NCBI GenBank assembly: GCA_009746045.1
Contig: RPFO01001560.1
Span: 1-64,000, forward strand
DNA from: Mesostigma viride
Lineage: Eukaryota; Streptophyta; Mesostigmatophyceae; Mesostigmatales; Mesostigmataceae
Length of the DNA stretch: 64,000 nt
Reading direction: 5' to 3'
Each line of letters starts with the position of its first letter. Position 1 is the first letter of the stretch. The position numbers and the translations under genes are program-made. The notes under the pieces are model-generated. The model saw only the letters and a program-made list of their open reading frames with translations, searched no databases and was not told the origin of the DNA. Below, piece after piece: positions 10,801 through 23,521 of this stretch.

Positions 10801-12809
10801 TTTGTGAGCTCACGCTCGTTCTATCTATGACCTGCGGAAGTCTCAAAGGGGGAGGGGAGGCCGCAGTAGACAGGTCTGACTAGGTAGCCAGTACTAGGGG
10901 GGGGGGTACGGTGTTGTGGGGGGGGGTACCGGGGACGGTACTGTGGACCGGGTCCAATTTGTGTTGTGGACCGGGGGCAGTCCTGTGGACCGGGGACGGC
11001 GCGGCGCCACTGGCCTGTTGGTCAGTGGGCTGGCGTCCGTCACCCCACCTACGACTAGGTAGACGGTGGATACTTAGGGTTGTGGCGGGGCAACAACCAC
11101 TCCTCTTTGCAGCTGTGTCGACGGCCCACTGACGGCGTGTGTGCACTGCTATGGCGGTGCCGAATGTAAATCACAGCTACCGGCCTCCGAATTATCATTC
11201 GGGGGCCTGGATAATTTAAGGTTATGACGGCTGCGCGACGGGGGTCGGCAGCACCCCAAGAACTTGCCGTTCGAAGTGCAGGCGGTAGCTGCCAGTGCCA
11301 GATTGTTTAAATTTTTGCTGCGTTGTACTCGCCACCCCGGGCTCGCGGGAGGGGTCTGGATAGACGCGGGAGTGACTCTTGATCGGACAACTAAAGCGGG
11401 GCAGTCGTGGTGCTAGGGTGGCAACAGCTACAGGCGGAGGGGGAATACGCCGCAGGCAAGTTCGTTGTGTATCGTATGTGCTGGGCCTGGCTAATGAATA
11501 TCGTCAAGAATAGTGCATGAGCGCGCTATACGAGCATGGGAAGAAGGGGGAATCGAGCCCCCAGGCCAGCATAGGAGCGGGGTGGCTGCAGCCCCAGCGC
11601 CAGGGGGGCAGCACCCTAAACAGCCTAACATTTCCTCGTGCCAAGTGAGGCGACAGCGGCCGGCGGCCAGCGCGGAATGGCGGGGTCGTTGCCGCGTAAT
11701 TTAAGCGGGGACGAGTTGTTGGGACTGACGGTGCACAGCGGGGAAGGGGAAGGATGTTAGGGCGGGGCGATAGCGGATCCCAGACGCAGCTGCGTCATTG
11801 GGGTGCCGGGGGTGCTATGCCTGTGAAGAAAGGTGTACAAAGAATTGCCGAGCCTGCAGGGGTGGCTGCCGAGGGCAGTGCCCACATGGGTGAGAACCCC
11901 CCGCAGTGGGGGGTCCCTACGGGGATACTTTTGGCTTCCCCTTTGTATTGCCGCCTGGTTAATGAAGCACTGGTAGCGGCAGGGGACAAGGGGGCGACGA
12001 GAAGTCTGGGCCATACGACAGCTTGCGGCCAAGTGGCCAGGTAGTGGGTGCGGGATGTTACAAAGCCCAGGTCCTCTTGACTGGCCCAGGTCCTTATGAC
12101 TGGTATGATGTTTCGGCCCTTGTTGTGTGGCCTAGTTAGCTTAGAAACTGCAGATTCTTAGGTTAGCTAATGGCTTGGACGTGTGCCTAACACGTATTTG
12201 TAATAAACATGTTTCTCTGGCAGCCCCTCACTCCAATGGAACTAAAGCAGCAATTGGATTTTGTGAGCTCACGCTCGTTCTATCTATGACCTGCGGAAGT
12301 CTCAAAGGGGGAGGGGAGGCCGCAGTAGACAGGTCTGACTAGGTAGCCAGTACTAGGGGGGGGGGTACGGTGTTGTGTGGGGGGGGGTACCGGGGACGGT
12401 ACTGTGGACCGGGTCCAATTTGTGTTGTGGACCGGGGGCAGTCCTGTGGACCGGGGACGGCGCGGCGCCACTGGCCTGTTGGTCAGTGGGCTGGCGTCCG
12501 TCACCCCACCTACGACTAGGTAGACGGTGGATACTTAGGGTTGTGGCGGGGCAACAACCACTCCTCTTTGCAGCTCCCACCCACCCACCCTTGCTGCCAG
12601 ACGGATGTTACAAAGCCCAGGTCCTCTTGACTGGCCCAGGTCCTTATGACTGGTATGATGTTTCGGCCCTTGTTGTGTGGCCTAGTTAGCTTAGAAACTG
12701 CAGATTCTTAGGTTAGCTAATGGCTTGGACGTGTGCCTAACACGTATTTGTAATAAACATGTTTCTCTGGCAGCCCCTCACTCCAATGGAACTAAAGCAG
12801 CAATTGGAT
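10801..12809 (+). mobile_element. Family A split-direct-repeat element, copy 2
   Basis: Long part 10801-12259, then A2-B2 12260-12809. Flanks rejoin as CGTACAT|CCACCG; the uninterrupted sequence is present at 17442/17443. It shares with copy 4 the subfamily variants ATTATCATTCGGGGG and GGATAATTTAAGG, which distinguishes both from copies 1, 3, 5 and 6. Confidence 0.85.
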
Positions 12810-15800
12810 CCACCGCGCACGCAAGGGGCAACTGCACACACATGTACACACACCGCGCACGCTTGGGGCAGCTGCACTCACATGTACACACACCGCGCAC
12901 GCAAGGGGCAACTGCACACACACGTACATCCACCGCGCACGCAAGGGGCGGCTGCACACACACGTACACACACCGCGCACGCAAGGGGCAACTGCACACA
13001 CATGTACACACACCGCGCACGCTTGGGGCGGCTGCACACACACGTACCTACACCGCGCACGCAAGGGGCGGCTGCACACACACGTACATACACCGCGCAC
13101 GCAAGGGGCAACTGCACACACATGTACATACACCGCGCACGCAAGGGGCAACTGCACACACATGTACACACACCGCGCACGCAAGGGGCAACTGCACACA
13201 CACGTACACACACCGCGCACGCTTGGGGCGGCTGCACACACACGTACCTACACCGCGCACGCAAGGGGCGGCTGCACACACACGTACATCCACCGCGCAC
13301 GCAAGGGGCAACTGCACACACATGTACACACACCGCGCACGCTTGGGGCAGCTGCACTCACATGTACACACACCGCGCACGCAAGGGCCGGCTGCACACA
13401 CACGAAAAACCACCGCGCACGCAAGGGGCAACTGCACACACACGTACATCCACCGCGCACGCAAGGGGCGGCTGCACACACACGTACACACACCGCGCAC
13501 GCAAGGGGCAACTGCACACACATGTACACACACCGCGCACGCTTGGGGCGGCTGCACACACACGTACCTACACCGCGCACGCAAGGGGCGGCTGCACACA
13601 CACGTACATACACCGCGCACGCAAGGGGCAACTGCACACACATGTACATACACCGCGCAACCACGGGGCGGCTGCACACACACGTACATACACCGCGCAC
13701 GCAAGGGGCAACTGCACAAACATGTACACACACCGCGCACGCTTGGGGCGGCTGCACACACACGTACCTACACCGCGCACGCAAGGGGCGGCTGCACACA
13801 CACGTACATACACCGCGCACGCAAGGGGCGACTGCACACACATGTACATACACCGCGCAACCACGGGGCGGCTGCACACACACGTACACACACCGCGCAC
13901 GCAAGGGGCAGCTGCACACACACGTACATACACCATGCACGCAAGGGGCTGCACACACACTTACACACACCTTGCACGCAAGGGCCGGCATGCACACACA
14001 CTGGCATACACCGCGCACGCAAGGGGCGGCTGCACACACGTACATACACCGCGCACGCAAGGGGCGGCTGCACACACACGTACATACACCGCGCACGCAA
14101 GGGGCGGCTGCACACATACGTACACACACCGCGCACGCTTGGGGCAGCTGCACTCACATGTACACACACCGCGCACGCAAGGGCGGGCTGCACACACACG
14201 TACATACACCGCGCACGCAAGGGGCAACTGCACACACATGTACACACACCGCGCACGCAAGGGGCAACTGCACACACACGTACACACACCGCGCACGCTT
14301 GGGGCGGCTGCACACACACGTACCTACACCGCGCACGCAAGGGGCGGCTGCACACACACGTACATCCACCGCGCACGCAAGGGGCAACTGCACACACATG
14401 TACACACACCGCGCACGCTTGGGGCAGCTGCACTCACATGTACACACACCGCGCACGCAAGGGGCGGCTGCACACACACGTACATCCACCGCGCACGCAA
14501 GGGGCAACTGCACACACACGTACATCCACCGCGCACGCAAGGGGCGGCTGCACACACACGTACACACACCGCGCACGCAAGGGGCAACTGCACACACATG
14601 TACACACACCGCGCACGCTTGGGGCGGCTGCACACACACGTACCTACACCGCGCACGCAAGGGGCGGCTGCACACACACGTACATACACCGCGCACGCAA
14701 GGGGCAACTGCACACACATGTACATACACCGCGCACGCAAGGGGCAACTGCACACACATGTACACACACCGCGCACGCAAGGGGCAACTGCACACACACG
14801 TACACACACCGCGCACGCTTGGGGCGGCTGCACACACACGTACCTACACCGCGCACGCAAGGGGCGGCTGCACACACACGTACATCCACCGCGCACGCAA
14901 GGGGCAACTGCACACACATGTACACACACCGCGCACGCTTGGGGCAGCTGCACTCACATGTACACACACCGCGCACGCAAGGGCCGGCTGCACACACACG
15001 TACATCCACCGCGCACGCAAGGGGCAACTGCACACACACGTACATCCACCGCGCACGCAAGGGGCGGCTGCACACACACGTACACACACCGCGCACGCAA
15101 GGGGCAACTGCACACACATGTACACACACCGCGCACGCTTGGGGCGGCTGCACACACACGTACCTACACCGCGCACGCAAGGGCCGGCTGCACACACACG
15201 TACATCCACCGCGCACGCAAGGGGCAACTGCACACACATGTACATACACCGCGCAACCACGGGGCGGCTGCACACACACGTACATACACCGCGCACGCAA
15301 GGGGCAACTGCACAAACATGTACACACACCGCGCACGCTTGGGGCGGCTGCACACACACGTACCTACACCGCGCACGCAAGGGGCGGCTGCACACACACG
15401 TACATACACCGCGCACGCAAGGGGCAACTGCACACACATGTACATACACCGCGCAACCACGGGGCGGCTGCACACACACGTACACACACCGCGCACGCAA
15501 GGGGCAGCTGCACACACACGTACATACACCATGCACGCAAGGGGCTGCACACACACTTACACACACCTTGCACGCAAGGGCCGGCATGCACACACACTGG
15601 CATACACCGCGCACGCAAGGGGCGGCTGCACACACGTACATACACCGCGCACGCAAGGGGCGGCTGCACACAGACGTACATACACCGCGCACGCAAGGGG
15701 CGGCTGCACACATACGTACACACACCGCGCACGCTTGGGGCAGCTGCACTCACATGTACACACACCGCGCACGCAAGGGCGGGCTGCACACACACGTACA

Positions 15801-18800
15801 TACACCGCGCACGCAAGGGGCAACTGCACACACATGTACACACACCGCGCACGCAAGGGGCAACTGCACACACACGTACACACACCGCGCACGCTTGGGG
15901 CGGCTGCACACACACGTACCTACACCGCGCACGCAAGGGGCGGCTGCACACACACGTACATCCACCGCGCACGCAAGGGGCAACTGCACACACATGTACA
16001 CACACCGCGCACGCTTGGGGCAGCTGCACTCACATGTACACACACCGCGCACGCAAGGGGCGGCTGCACACACACGTACATCCACCGCGCACGCAAGGGG
16101 CAACTGCACACACACGTACATCCACCGCGCACGCAAGGGGCGGCTGCACACACACGTACACACACCGCGCACGCAAGGGGCAACTGCACACACATGTACA
16201 CACACCGCGCACGCTTGGGGCGGCTGCACACACACGTACCTACACCGCGCACGCAAGGGGCGGCTGCACACACACGTACATACACCGCGCACGCAAGGGG
16301 CAACTGCACACACATGTACATACACCGCGCACGCAAGGGGCAACTGCACACACATGTACACACACCGCGCACGCAAGGGGCAACTGCACACACACGTACA
16401 CACACCGCGCACGCTTGGGGCGGCTGCACACACACGTACCTACACCGCGCACGCAAGGGGCGGCTGCACACACACGTACATCCACCGCGCACGCAAGGGG
16501 CAACTGCACACACATGTACACACACCGCGCACGCTTGGGGCAGCTGCACTCACATGTACACACACCGCGCACGCAAGGGCCGGCTGCACACACACGTACA
16601 TCCACCGCGCACGCAAGGGGCAACTGCACACACACGTACATCCACCGCGCACGCAAGGGGCGGCTGCACACACACGTACACACACCGCGCACGCAAGGGG
16701 CAACTGCACACACATGTACACACACCGCGCACGCTTGGGGCGGCTGCACACACACGTACCTACACCGCGCACGCAAGGGCCGGCTGCACACACACGTACA
16801 TACACCGCGCACGCAAGGGGCAACTGCACACACATGTACATACACCGCGCAACCACGGGGCGGCTGCACACACACGTACATACACCGCGCACGCTTGGGG
16901 CAGCTGCACTCACATGTACACACACCGCGCACGCAAGGGGCGACTGCACACACATGTACATCCACCGCGCACGCAAGGGCCGGCTGCACACACACGTACA
17001 CACACCATGCACGCAAGGGCCGGCTGCACACACACGTACATCCACCGCGCACGCAAGGGGCAACTGCACACACACGTACACACACCGCGCACGCAAGGGG
17101 CGGCTGCACACACACGTACACACACCATGCACGCAATTGCCGGCATGCACACACACGTACATCCACCGCGCACGCAAGGGGCAACTGCACACACATGTAC
17201 ACACACCGCGCACGCTTGGGGCAGCTGCACTCACATGTACACACACCGCGCACGCAAGGGCCGGCTGCACACACACGTACATACACCGCGCACGCAAGGG
17301 GCAACTGCAAACACATGTACACACACCGCGCACGCAAGGGGCAACTGCACACACACGTACACACACCGCGCACGCTTGGGGCGGCTGCACACACACGTAC
17401 CTACACCGCGCACGCAAGGGGCGGCTGCACACACACGTACATCCACCGCGCACGCAAGGGGCAACTGCACACACATGTACACACACCGCGCACGCTTGGG
17501 GCAGCTGCACTCACATGTACACACACCGCGCACGCAAGGGGCGGCTGCACACACACGTACATCCACCGCGCACGCAAGGGGCAACTGCACACACACGTAC
17601 ATCCACCGCGCACGCAAGGGGCGGCTGCACACACACGTACACACACCGCGCACGCAAGGGGCAACTGCACACACATGTACACACACCGCGCACGCTTGGG
17701 GCGGCTGCACACACACGTACCTACACCGCGCACGCAAGGGGCGGCTGCACACACACGTACATACACCGCGCACGCAAGGGGCAACTGCACACACATGTAC
17801 ATACACCGCGCACGCAAGGGGCAACTGCACACACATGTACACACACCGCGCACGCAAGGGGCAACTGCACACACACGTACACACACCGCGCACGCTTGGG
17901 GCGGCTGCACACACACGTACCTACACCGCGCACGCAAGGGGCGGCTGCACACACACGTACATCCACCGCGCACGCAAGGGGCAACTGCACACACATGTAC
18001 ACACACCGCGCACGCTTGGGGCAGCTGCACTCACATGTACACACACCGCGCACGCAAGGGCCGGCTGCACACACACGAAAAACCACCGCGCACGCAAGGG
18101 GCAACTGCACACACACGTACATCCACCGCGCACGCAAGGGGCGGCTGCACACACACGTACACACACCGCGCACGCAAGGGGCAACTGCACACACATGTAC
18201 ACACACCGCGCACGCTTGGGGCGGCTGCACACACACGTACCTACACCGCGCACGCAAGGGGCGGCTGCACACACACGTACATCCACCGCGCACGCAAGGG
18301 GCAACTGCACACACATGTACATACACCGCGCAACCACGGGGCGGCTGCACACACACGTACATACACCGCGCACGCAAGGGGCAACTGCACACACATGTAC
18401 ACACACCGCGCACGCTTGGGGCGGCTGCACACACACGTACCTACACCGCGCACGCAAGGGGCGGCTGCACACACACGTACATACACCGCGCACGCAAGGG
18501 GCAACTGCACACACATGTACATACACCGCGCAACCACGGGGCGGCTGCACACACACGTACACACACCGCGCACGCAAGGGGCAGCTGCACACACACGTAC
18601 ATACACCATGCACGCAAGGGGCTGCACACACACTTACACACACCTTGCACGCAAGGGCCGGCATGCACACACACTGGCATACACCGCGCACGCAAGGGGC
18701 GGCTGCACACACGTACATACACCGCGCACGCAAGGGGCGAGTGCACACACACGTACACACACCGCGCACGCAATTAAGGGACGGCTGCACACACACGTAC

Positions 18801-19761
18801 ATACACCGCGCACGCAAGGGGCAACGGCACTCACATGTACATACACCATGCACGCAAGGGGCGGCTGCACACACACGTACACACACCATGCACGCAAGGA
18901 GCGACTTCACGCACAGGTACACACACCATGCACGCAAGGTTCGGCTGCACACACATGTACATCCACCGCGCACGCAAGGGGCGGCTGCACACACATGTAC
19001 ATACACCATGCACGCAAGGGGCGGCTGCACACACCTGTACATCCACCGCGCATGCAAGGGGCGAGTGCACACACACGTACCTACACCGCGCACGCAAGGG
19101 GCGGCTGCACTCACATGTACACACACCGCGCACGCAAGGGGCGGCTGCACACACACGTACACACACCATGCACGCAATTGCCGGCATGCACACACACGTA
19201 CATCCACCGCGCACGCAAGGGGCAACTGCACACACATGTACACACACCGCGCACGCTTGGGGCAGCTGCACTCACATGTACACACACCGCGCACGCTTGG
19301 GGCGGCTGCACACACACGTACATACACCGGGCACGCAAGGGGCGGCTGCACTTACATGTACACACACCACGCACGCAAGGGGCGGCTGCACACACACGTA
19401 CATACACCGCGCACGCAAGGACCGGCTCCACTCACATGTACATCCACCGCGCAACCACGGGGCGGCTGCACACACACGTACATACACCGCGCACGCAAGG
19501 GGCTGCTGCACACACACTTACACACAAAATGCACGCTTGGGGCGACGGCACTCACATGTACATACACCGCCCACGAAAGGGGTGGCTGCACACACACGTA
19601 CATCCACCGCGCACGCAAGGGGCGGCTGCACACACACATACATACACCATGCACGCAAGGGGCGAGTGCAAAAACATGTACATACACCGCGCACGCAAGG
19701 GGCAACTGCCCACACATGGACATACACCATGCACGCAAGGGGCGGCTGCACACACATGTAC
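12810..19761. repeat. 40-bp minisatellite, segment 3, with higher-order repeats
   Basis: About 174 units. Unit variants recur in blocks of 520 bp (13 units; for example CTTGGGGCAGCTGCACTCAC at about 14418 and 14938) and in a larger block of about 1,596 bp, shown by the paired stretches 13248-14153 and 14844-15749. An irregular stretch (AAGGGGCTGCAC, CTTGCACGC, ACTGGCATACACC) recurs at about 13945, 15540 and 18618. It contains the empty sites for A copy 2 (17442) and for the A copy 5/6 tandem (18527). It ends at reverse A copy 3. Confidence 0.96.
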
Positions 19762-21270
19762 ATCCAATTGCTGCTTTAGTTCCATTGGAGTGAGGGGCTG
19801 CCAGAGAAACATGTTTATTACAAATACGTGTTAGGCACACGTCCAAGCCATTAGCTAACCTAAGAATCTGCAGTTTCTAAGCTAACTAGGCCACACAACA
19901 AGGGCCGAAACATCATACCAGTCATAAGGACCTGGGCCAGTCAAGAGGACCTGGGCTTTGTAACATCCTCATGGCAGCAAGGGTGGGTGGGTGGGAGCTG
20001 CAAAGAGGAGTGGTTGTTGCCCCGCCACAACCCTAAGTATCCACCGTCTACCTAGTCGTAGGTGGGGTGACGGACGCCAGCCCACTGACCAACAGGCCAG
20101 TGGCGCCGCGCCGTCCCCGGTCCACAGGACTGCCCCCGGTCCACAACACAAATTGGACCCGGTCCACAGTACCGTCCCCGGTACCCCCCCCCCCCACAAC
20201 ACCGTACCCCCCCCCCCTAGTACTGGCTACCTAGTCAGACCTGTCTACTGCGGCCTCCCCTCCCCCTTTGAGACTTCCGCAGGTCATAGATAGAACGAGC
20301 GTGAGCTCACAAAATCCAATTGCTGCTTTAGTTCCATTGGAGTGAGGGGCTGCCAGAGAAACATGTTTATTACAAATACGTGTTAGGCACACGTCCAAGC
20401 CATTAGCTAACCTAAGAATCTGCAGTTTCTAAGCTAACTAGGCCACACAACAAGGGCCGAAACATCATACCAGTCATAAGGACCTGGGCCAGTCAAGAGG
20501 ACCTGGGCTTTGTAACATCCCGCACCCACTACCTGGCCACTTGGCCGCAAGCTGTCGTATGGCCCAGACTTCTCGTCGCCCCCCTTGTCCCCTGCCGCTA
20601 CCAGTGCTTCATTAACCAGGCGGCAATACAAGGGGGAAGCCAAAAGTATCCCCGTAGGGACCCCCCACTGCGGGGGGGTTCTCACCCATGTGGGCACTGC
20701 CCTCGGCAGCCACCCCTGCAGGCTCGGCAATTCTTTGTACACCTTTCTTCACAGGCATAGCACCCCGGCACCCCAATGACGCAGCTGCGTCTGGGATCCG
20801 CTATCGCCCCGCCCTAACATCCTTCCCCTTCCCCGCTGTGCACCGTCAGTCCCAACAACTCGTCCCCGCTTAAATTACGCGGCAACGACCCCGCCATTCC
20901 GCGCTGGCCGCCGGCCGCTGTCGCCTCACTTGGCACGAGGAAATGTTAGGCTGTTTAGGGTGCTGCCCCCCCTGGCGCTGGGGCTGCAGCCACCCCGCGC
21001 CTATGCTGGCCTGGGGGCTCGATTCCCCCTTCTTCCCATGCTCGTATAGCGCGCTCATGCACTATTCTTGACGATATTCATTAGCCAGGCCCGGCACATA
21101 CGATACGCAACGAACTTGCCTGCGGCGTATTCCCCCTCCGCCTGTAGCTGTTGCCACCCTAGCACCACGACTGCCCCGCTTTAGTTGTCCGATCAAGAGT
21201 CACTCCCGCGTCTATCCAGACCCCTCCCGCGAGCCCGGGGTGGCGAGTACAACGCAGCAAAAATAAGACA

Positions 21271-21404
21271 TTCTATTAACCGTGGAACTCCAGGGTAACC
21301 AGACTCTTTATTAAAACAATAAGTAGAGCACATCGGGAAGTGGCCCTCAACTGGCCATCCTTACCCATGGGAACACTTTATGTCCAAAAAGGCTAGCCTT
21401 ACCC
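21271..21404 (-). repeat. Element C split direct repeat B2
   Basis: 134 bp, same as 21817-21950 (B1). On the minus strand it carries AATAAAG and TCTGGTTACCC close to the 3' terminus, ending TTAATAGAA. Confidence 0.88.
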
Positions 21405-21543
21405 CCAAACAGGCAACACACAGGGAGGGCGGGTGGGAAAACAAAAGAGACCGCCATGAGCTAGTTGAGCAAGCTTTTATCGTGTTTCAAGGCCAACGGC
21501 TCTCTACCAACGGCCAGATCCGGCAACGGCCTCTAAACAGTTT
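21405..21543 (-). other. Element C linker between A2 and B2
   Basis: Unique to the short part of C. On the minus strand it contains the C-rich tract CCCACCCGCCCTCCCT. Comparable tracts (CCCACCCACCCACCCT) occupy the same position in families A and B. The complement is polypurine-like. Function unknown. Confidence 0.6.
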
Positions 21544-21816
21544 TAGCCGTCAAGTTTTACTTCAGATATTGCCTGTTGCAAACCCGTCCGCAATCACAGA
21601 TCTGCTAGGAGAACCTAGACGCAAAAATCCGTCGTCAAGGTACTCAGCACACCGTCAAGGTATGGGCCGCAACAATTAGGCCATATCTTCCGTAATACTC
21701 GTACACTAGAAGCCTAATCAACCTTATTACGATCACATCACCCAGCTCTATTTCACCTAGCATCAGCGGCTCCCCTTCCGTATCACTATAAAGAAACTAT
21801 GTTCAGAGAACCCCGA
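21544..21816 (-). repeat. Element C split direct repeat A2
   Basis: 273 bp, same as 27184-27456 (A1). The A2/B1 junction at 21816/21817 is what a circle junction of the two element ends would look like. Confidence 0.88.
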
Positions 21817-21950
21817 TTCTATTAACCGTGGAACTCCAGGGTAACCAGACTCTTTATTAAAACAATAAGTAGAGCACATCGGGAAGTGGCCCTCAACTGG
21901 CCATCCTTACCCATGGGAACACTTTATGTCCAAAAAGGCTAGCCTTACCC
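21817..21950 (-). repeat. Element C split direct repeat B1
   Basis: 134 bp repeat of B2, lying directly after the recombinase reading frame on the minus strand. Confidence 0.88.
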
Positions 21951-22026
21951 TTACATCCCTCCCTGGCGACCCAAGCCAGGGGCAAAACCAAAACCGGTGG
22001 ACGCATAAGACAAGAATGAAGGGAAC

Positions 22027-22712
22027 TTAAGAGGAAGGCAGAGAAAAGACGCTCCGCCAAATGCGCGGGGGGCAGGCGGCGATAGCCCGAACCAGGGCGT
22101 CAGGAAGGGTGAGGGCCAAGCTCCGGTGCAATCCCACATAGTGGGCGACAGTTTTGCTGCTGCGCCAGCGACCCCGATGCTGAATATCAGCCATGCTGCG
22201 CTGCCGCAAAAAATCATAGGTAGCCCCCCATGCCGCAGCCCGTGAATGGTAAACACCGTGTCGACCCCCAAAGCTTGCGTGGCCTGATGCCAAACCCGGC
22301 TGAACTGGGCATAATCGTAAGGGAACACCCGCTCCCAGGCCGCCTTGCCACGCATACAAGCCCGCAAGAGGGTCTCAGTCATGACATCCTCGATCACCAC
22401 AGACTGCACCTCCCCCTTAGCCGTCTTAGCTGACATCAACAACAAGGCGCCCCGCTGCGAACCCCGCAACCGAACATCAGGCTGCAAGCGCACATGGCCG
22501 ACCAACAGGTTGAGCGCCTCCGATACCCGCAGGTATTGTTGGAAAATAACGATGACCATCATAGCCGCACGAGGCTGCCGCTGGAGCACCATAGTACAAG
22601 CAAGCGCAAACGCAGCCTCCCATGGAATGGGGGGGGGGGCACGAGGGGGTGCCAACGTGCGCCAGCCAGCCAAAACACTTCGTGCCAAGGCCCAATCCCG
22701 CACCTCCCGGGG
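22027..22712 (-). pseudogene. Tyrosine recombinase catalytic domain (element C), frameshifted
   Basis: The catalytic set of a tyrosine recombinase is visible in two frames. The first frame (from 22712) has FQQYLRVSEALNLL with the first Arg and TIHGLRHGG (H-x2-R). The second frame has ADIQHRGRWRSSKTVAHY with the His/Trp position and the nucleophile Tyr. The frame change falls at the six-C run at 22224-22229, typical of a one-base indel. The enzyme would integrate the circular DNA of the element. The N-terminal core-binding part lies beyond the palindromic insertion, at the end of the RT-RNase H frame, so recombinase and polymerase were one polyprotein before insertion. Inactive as read; a base-count error cannot be excluded. 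Confidence 0.8.
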
Positions 22713-22918
22713 AGTTACGTTAAATAGTGCCGGAACCTTTTGCCGCCTGAGGCAAATCGGTCCGTAACACTATTTTGCCCGGAATAACCACTTCCGAGCA
22801 CCCAAGTTAATTCGGCCGAATTAACTTGGGTGCTCGGAAGTGGTTATTCCGGGCAAAATAGTGTTACGGACCGATTTGCCTCAGGCGGCAAAAGGTTCCG
22901 GCACTATTTAACGTAACT

Positions 22919-23050
22919 AAAACCTGGCCTCATGGAGGGGGGACGAAGAGCCCGAGACATCCGCCTAGGCCGCTGAGCACGCACCACTAAATGCGCCGGA
23001 ACTGCCTCAGTGAGGATTCGAACCCCTGACCTCCAAGGTGCACAGGTTTT
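22919..23050 (-). repeat. X segment, reverse copy, with tRNA-like B box
   Basis: Inverted copy of 23258-23389 with a few substitutions. Ends are AAAACCTG/CAGGTTTT. The B-box-like string lies at 23014-23024 on the minus strand. Confidence 0.7.
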
Positions 23051-23257
23051 AGTTACGTTAAATAGTGCCGGAACCTTTTGCCGCCTGAGGCAAATCGGTC
23101 CGTAACACTATTTTGCCCGGAATAACCACTTCCGAGCACCCAAGTTAATTCGGCCGAATTAACTTGGGTGCTCGGAAGTGGTTATTCCGGGCAAAATAGT
23201 GTTACGGACCGATTTGCCTCAGGCGGCAAAAAGGTTCCGGCACTATTTAACGTAACT

Positions 23258-23389
23258 AAAACCTGTGCACCTTGGAGGTCAGGGGTTCGAATCCTCACTG
23301 AGGCAGCTCCGGCGCATTTAGTGGTGCGTGCTCAGCGGCCTAGGCGGATGTCTCGGGCTCTTCGTCCCCCCTCCACGAGGCCAGGTTTT
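23258..23389 (+). ncRNA. X segment carrying a tRNA-like 3' half
   Basis: GGTTCGAATCC at 23284-23294 is a perfect RNA polymerase III B box. It is preceded by AGGTC, as in a 5-nt variable loop, and followed by CTGAGGCA, as in an acceptor 3' strand with discriminator base. No D arm or A box was recognised upstream, so it is a tRNA fragment or tRNA-derived SINE piece, not a working tRNA gene. The segment has its own 8-bp terminal inverted repeat AAAACCTG/CAGGTTTT. Confidence 0.5.
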
Positions 23390-23521
23390 AGTTACGTTAA
23401 ATAGTGCCGGAACCTTTTTGCCGCCTGAGGCAAATCGGTCCGTAACACTATTTTGCCCGGAATAACCACTTCCGAGCACCCAAGTTAATTCGGCCGAATT
23501 AACTTGGGTGCTCGGAAGTGG

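Noticed and set aside
12725-19834. Open frame of more than 2,300 codons through the minisatellite, and similar ones in other segments
   Set aside because: It is a by-product of a stop-free 40-bp unit; all three frames are open and give the same periodic peptide, and the start lies in a transposon end.
21951-22703. Single intact 250-codon recombinase frame
   Set aside because: The C-terminal third lacks recombinase motifs; the real HRGRW and Tyr motifs are in another frame after the C6 run.
23258-23389. Functional tRNA gene
   Set aside because: Only the 3' half is recognisable; no D arm, A box or complete anticodon arm.
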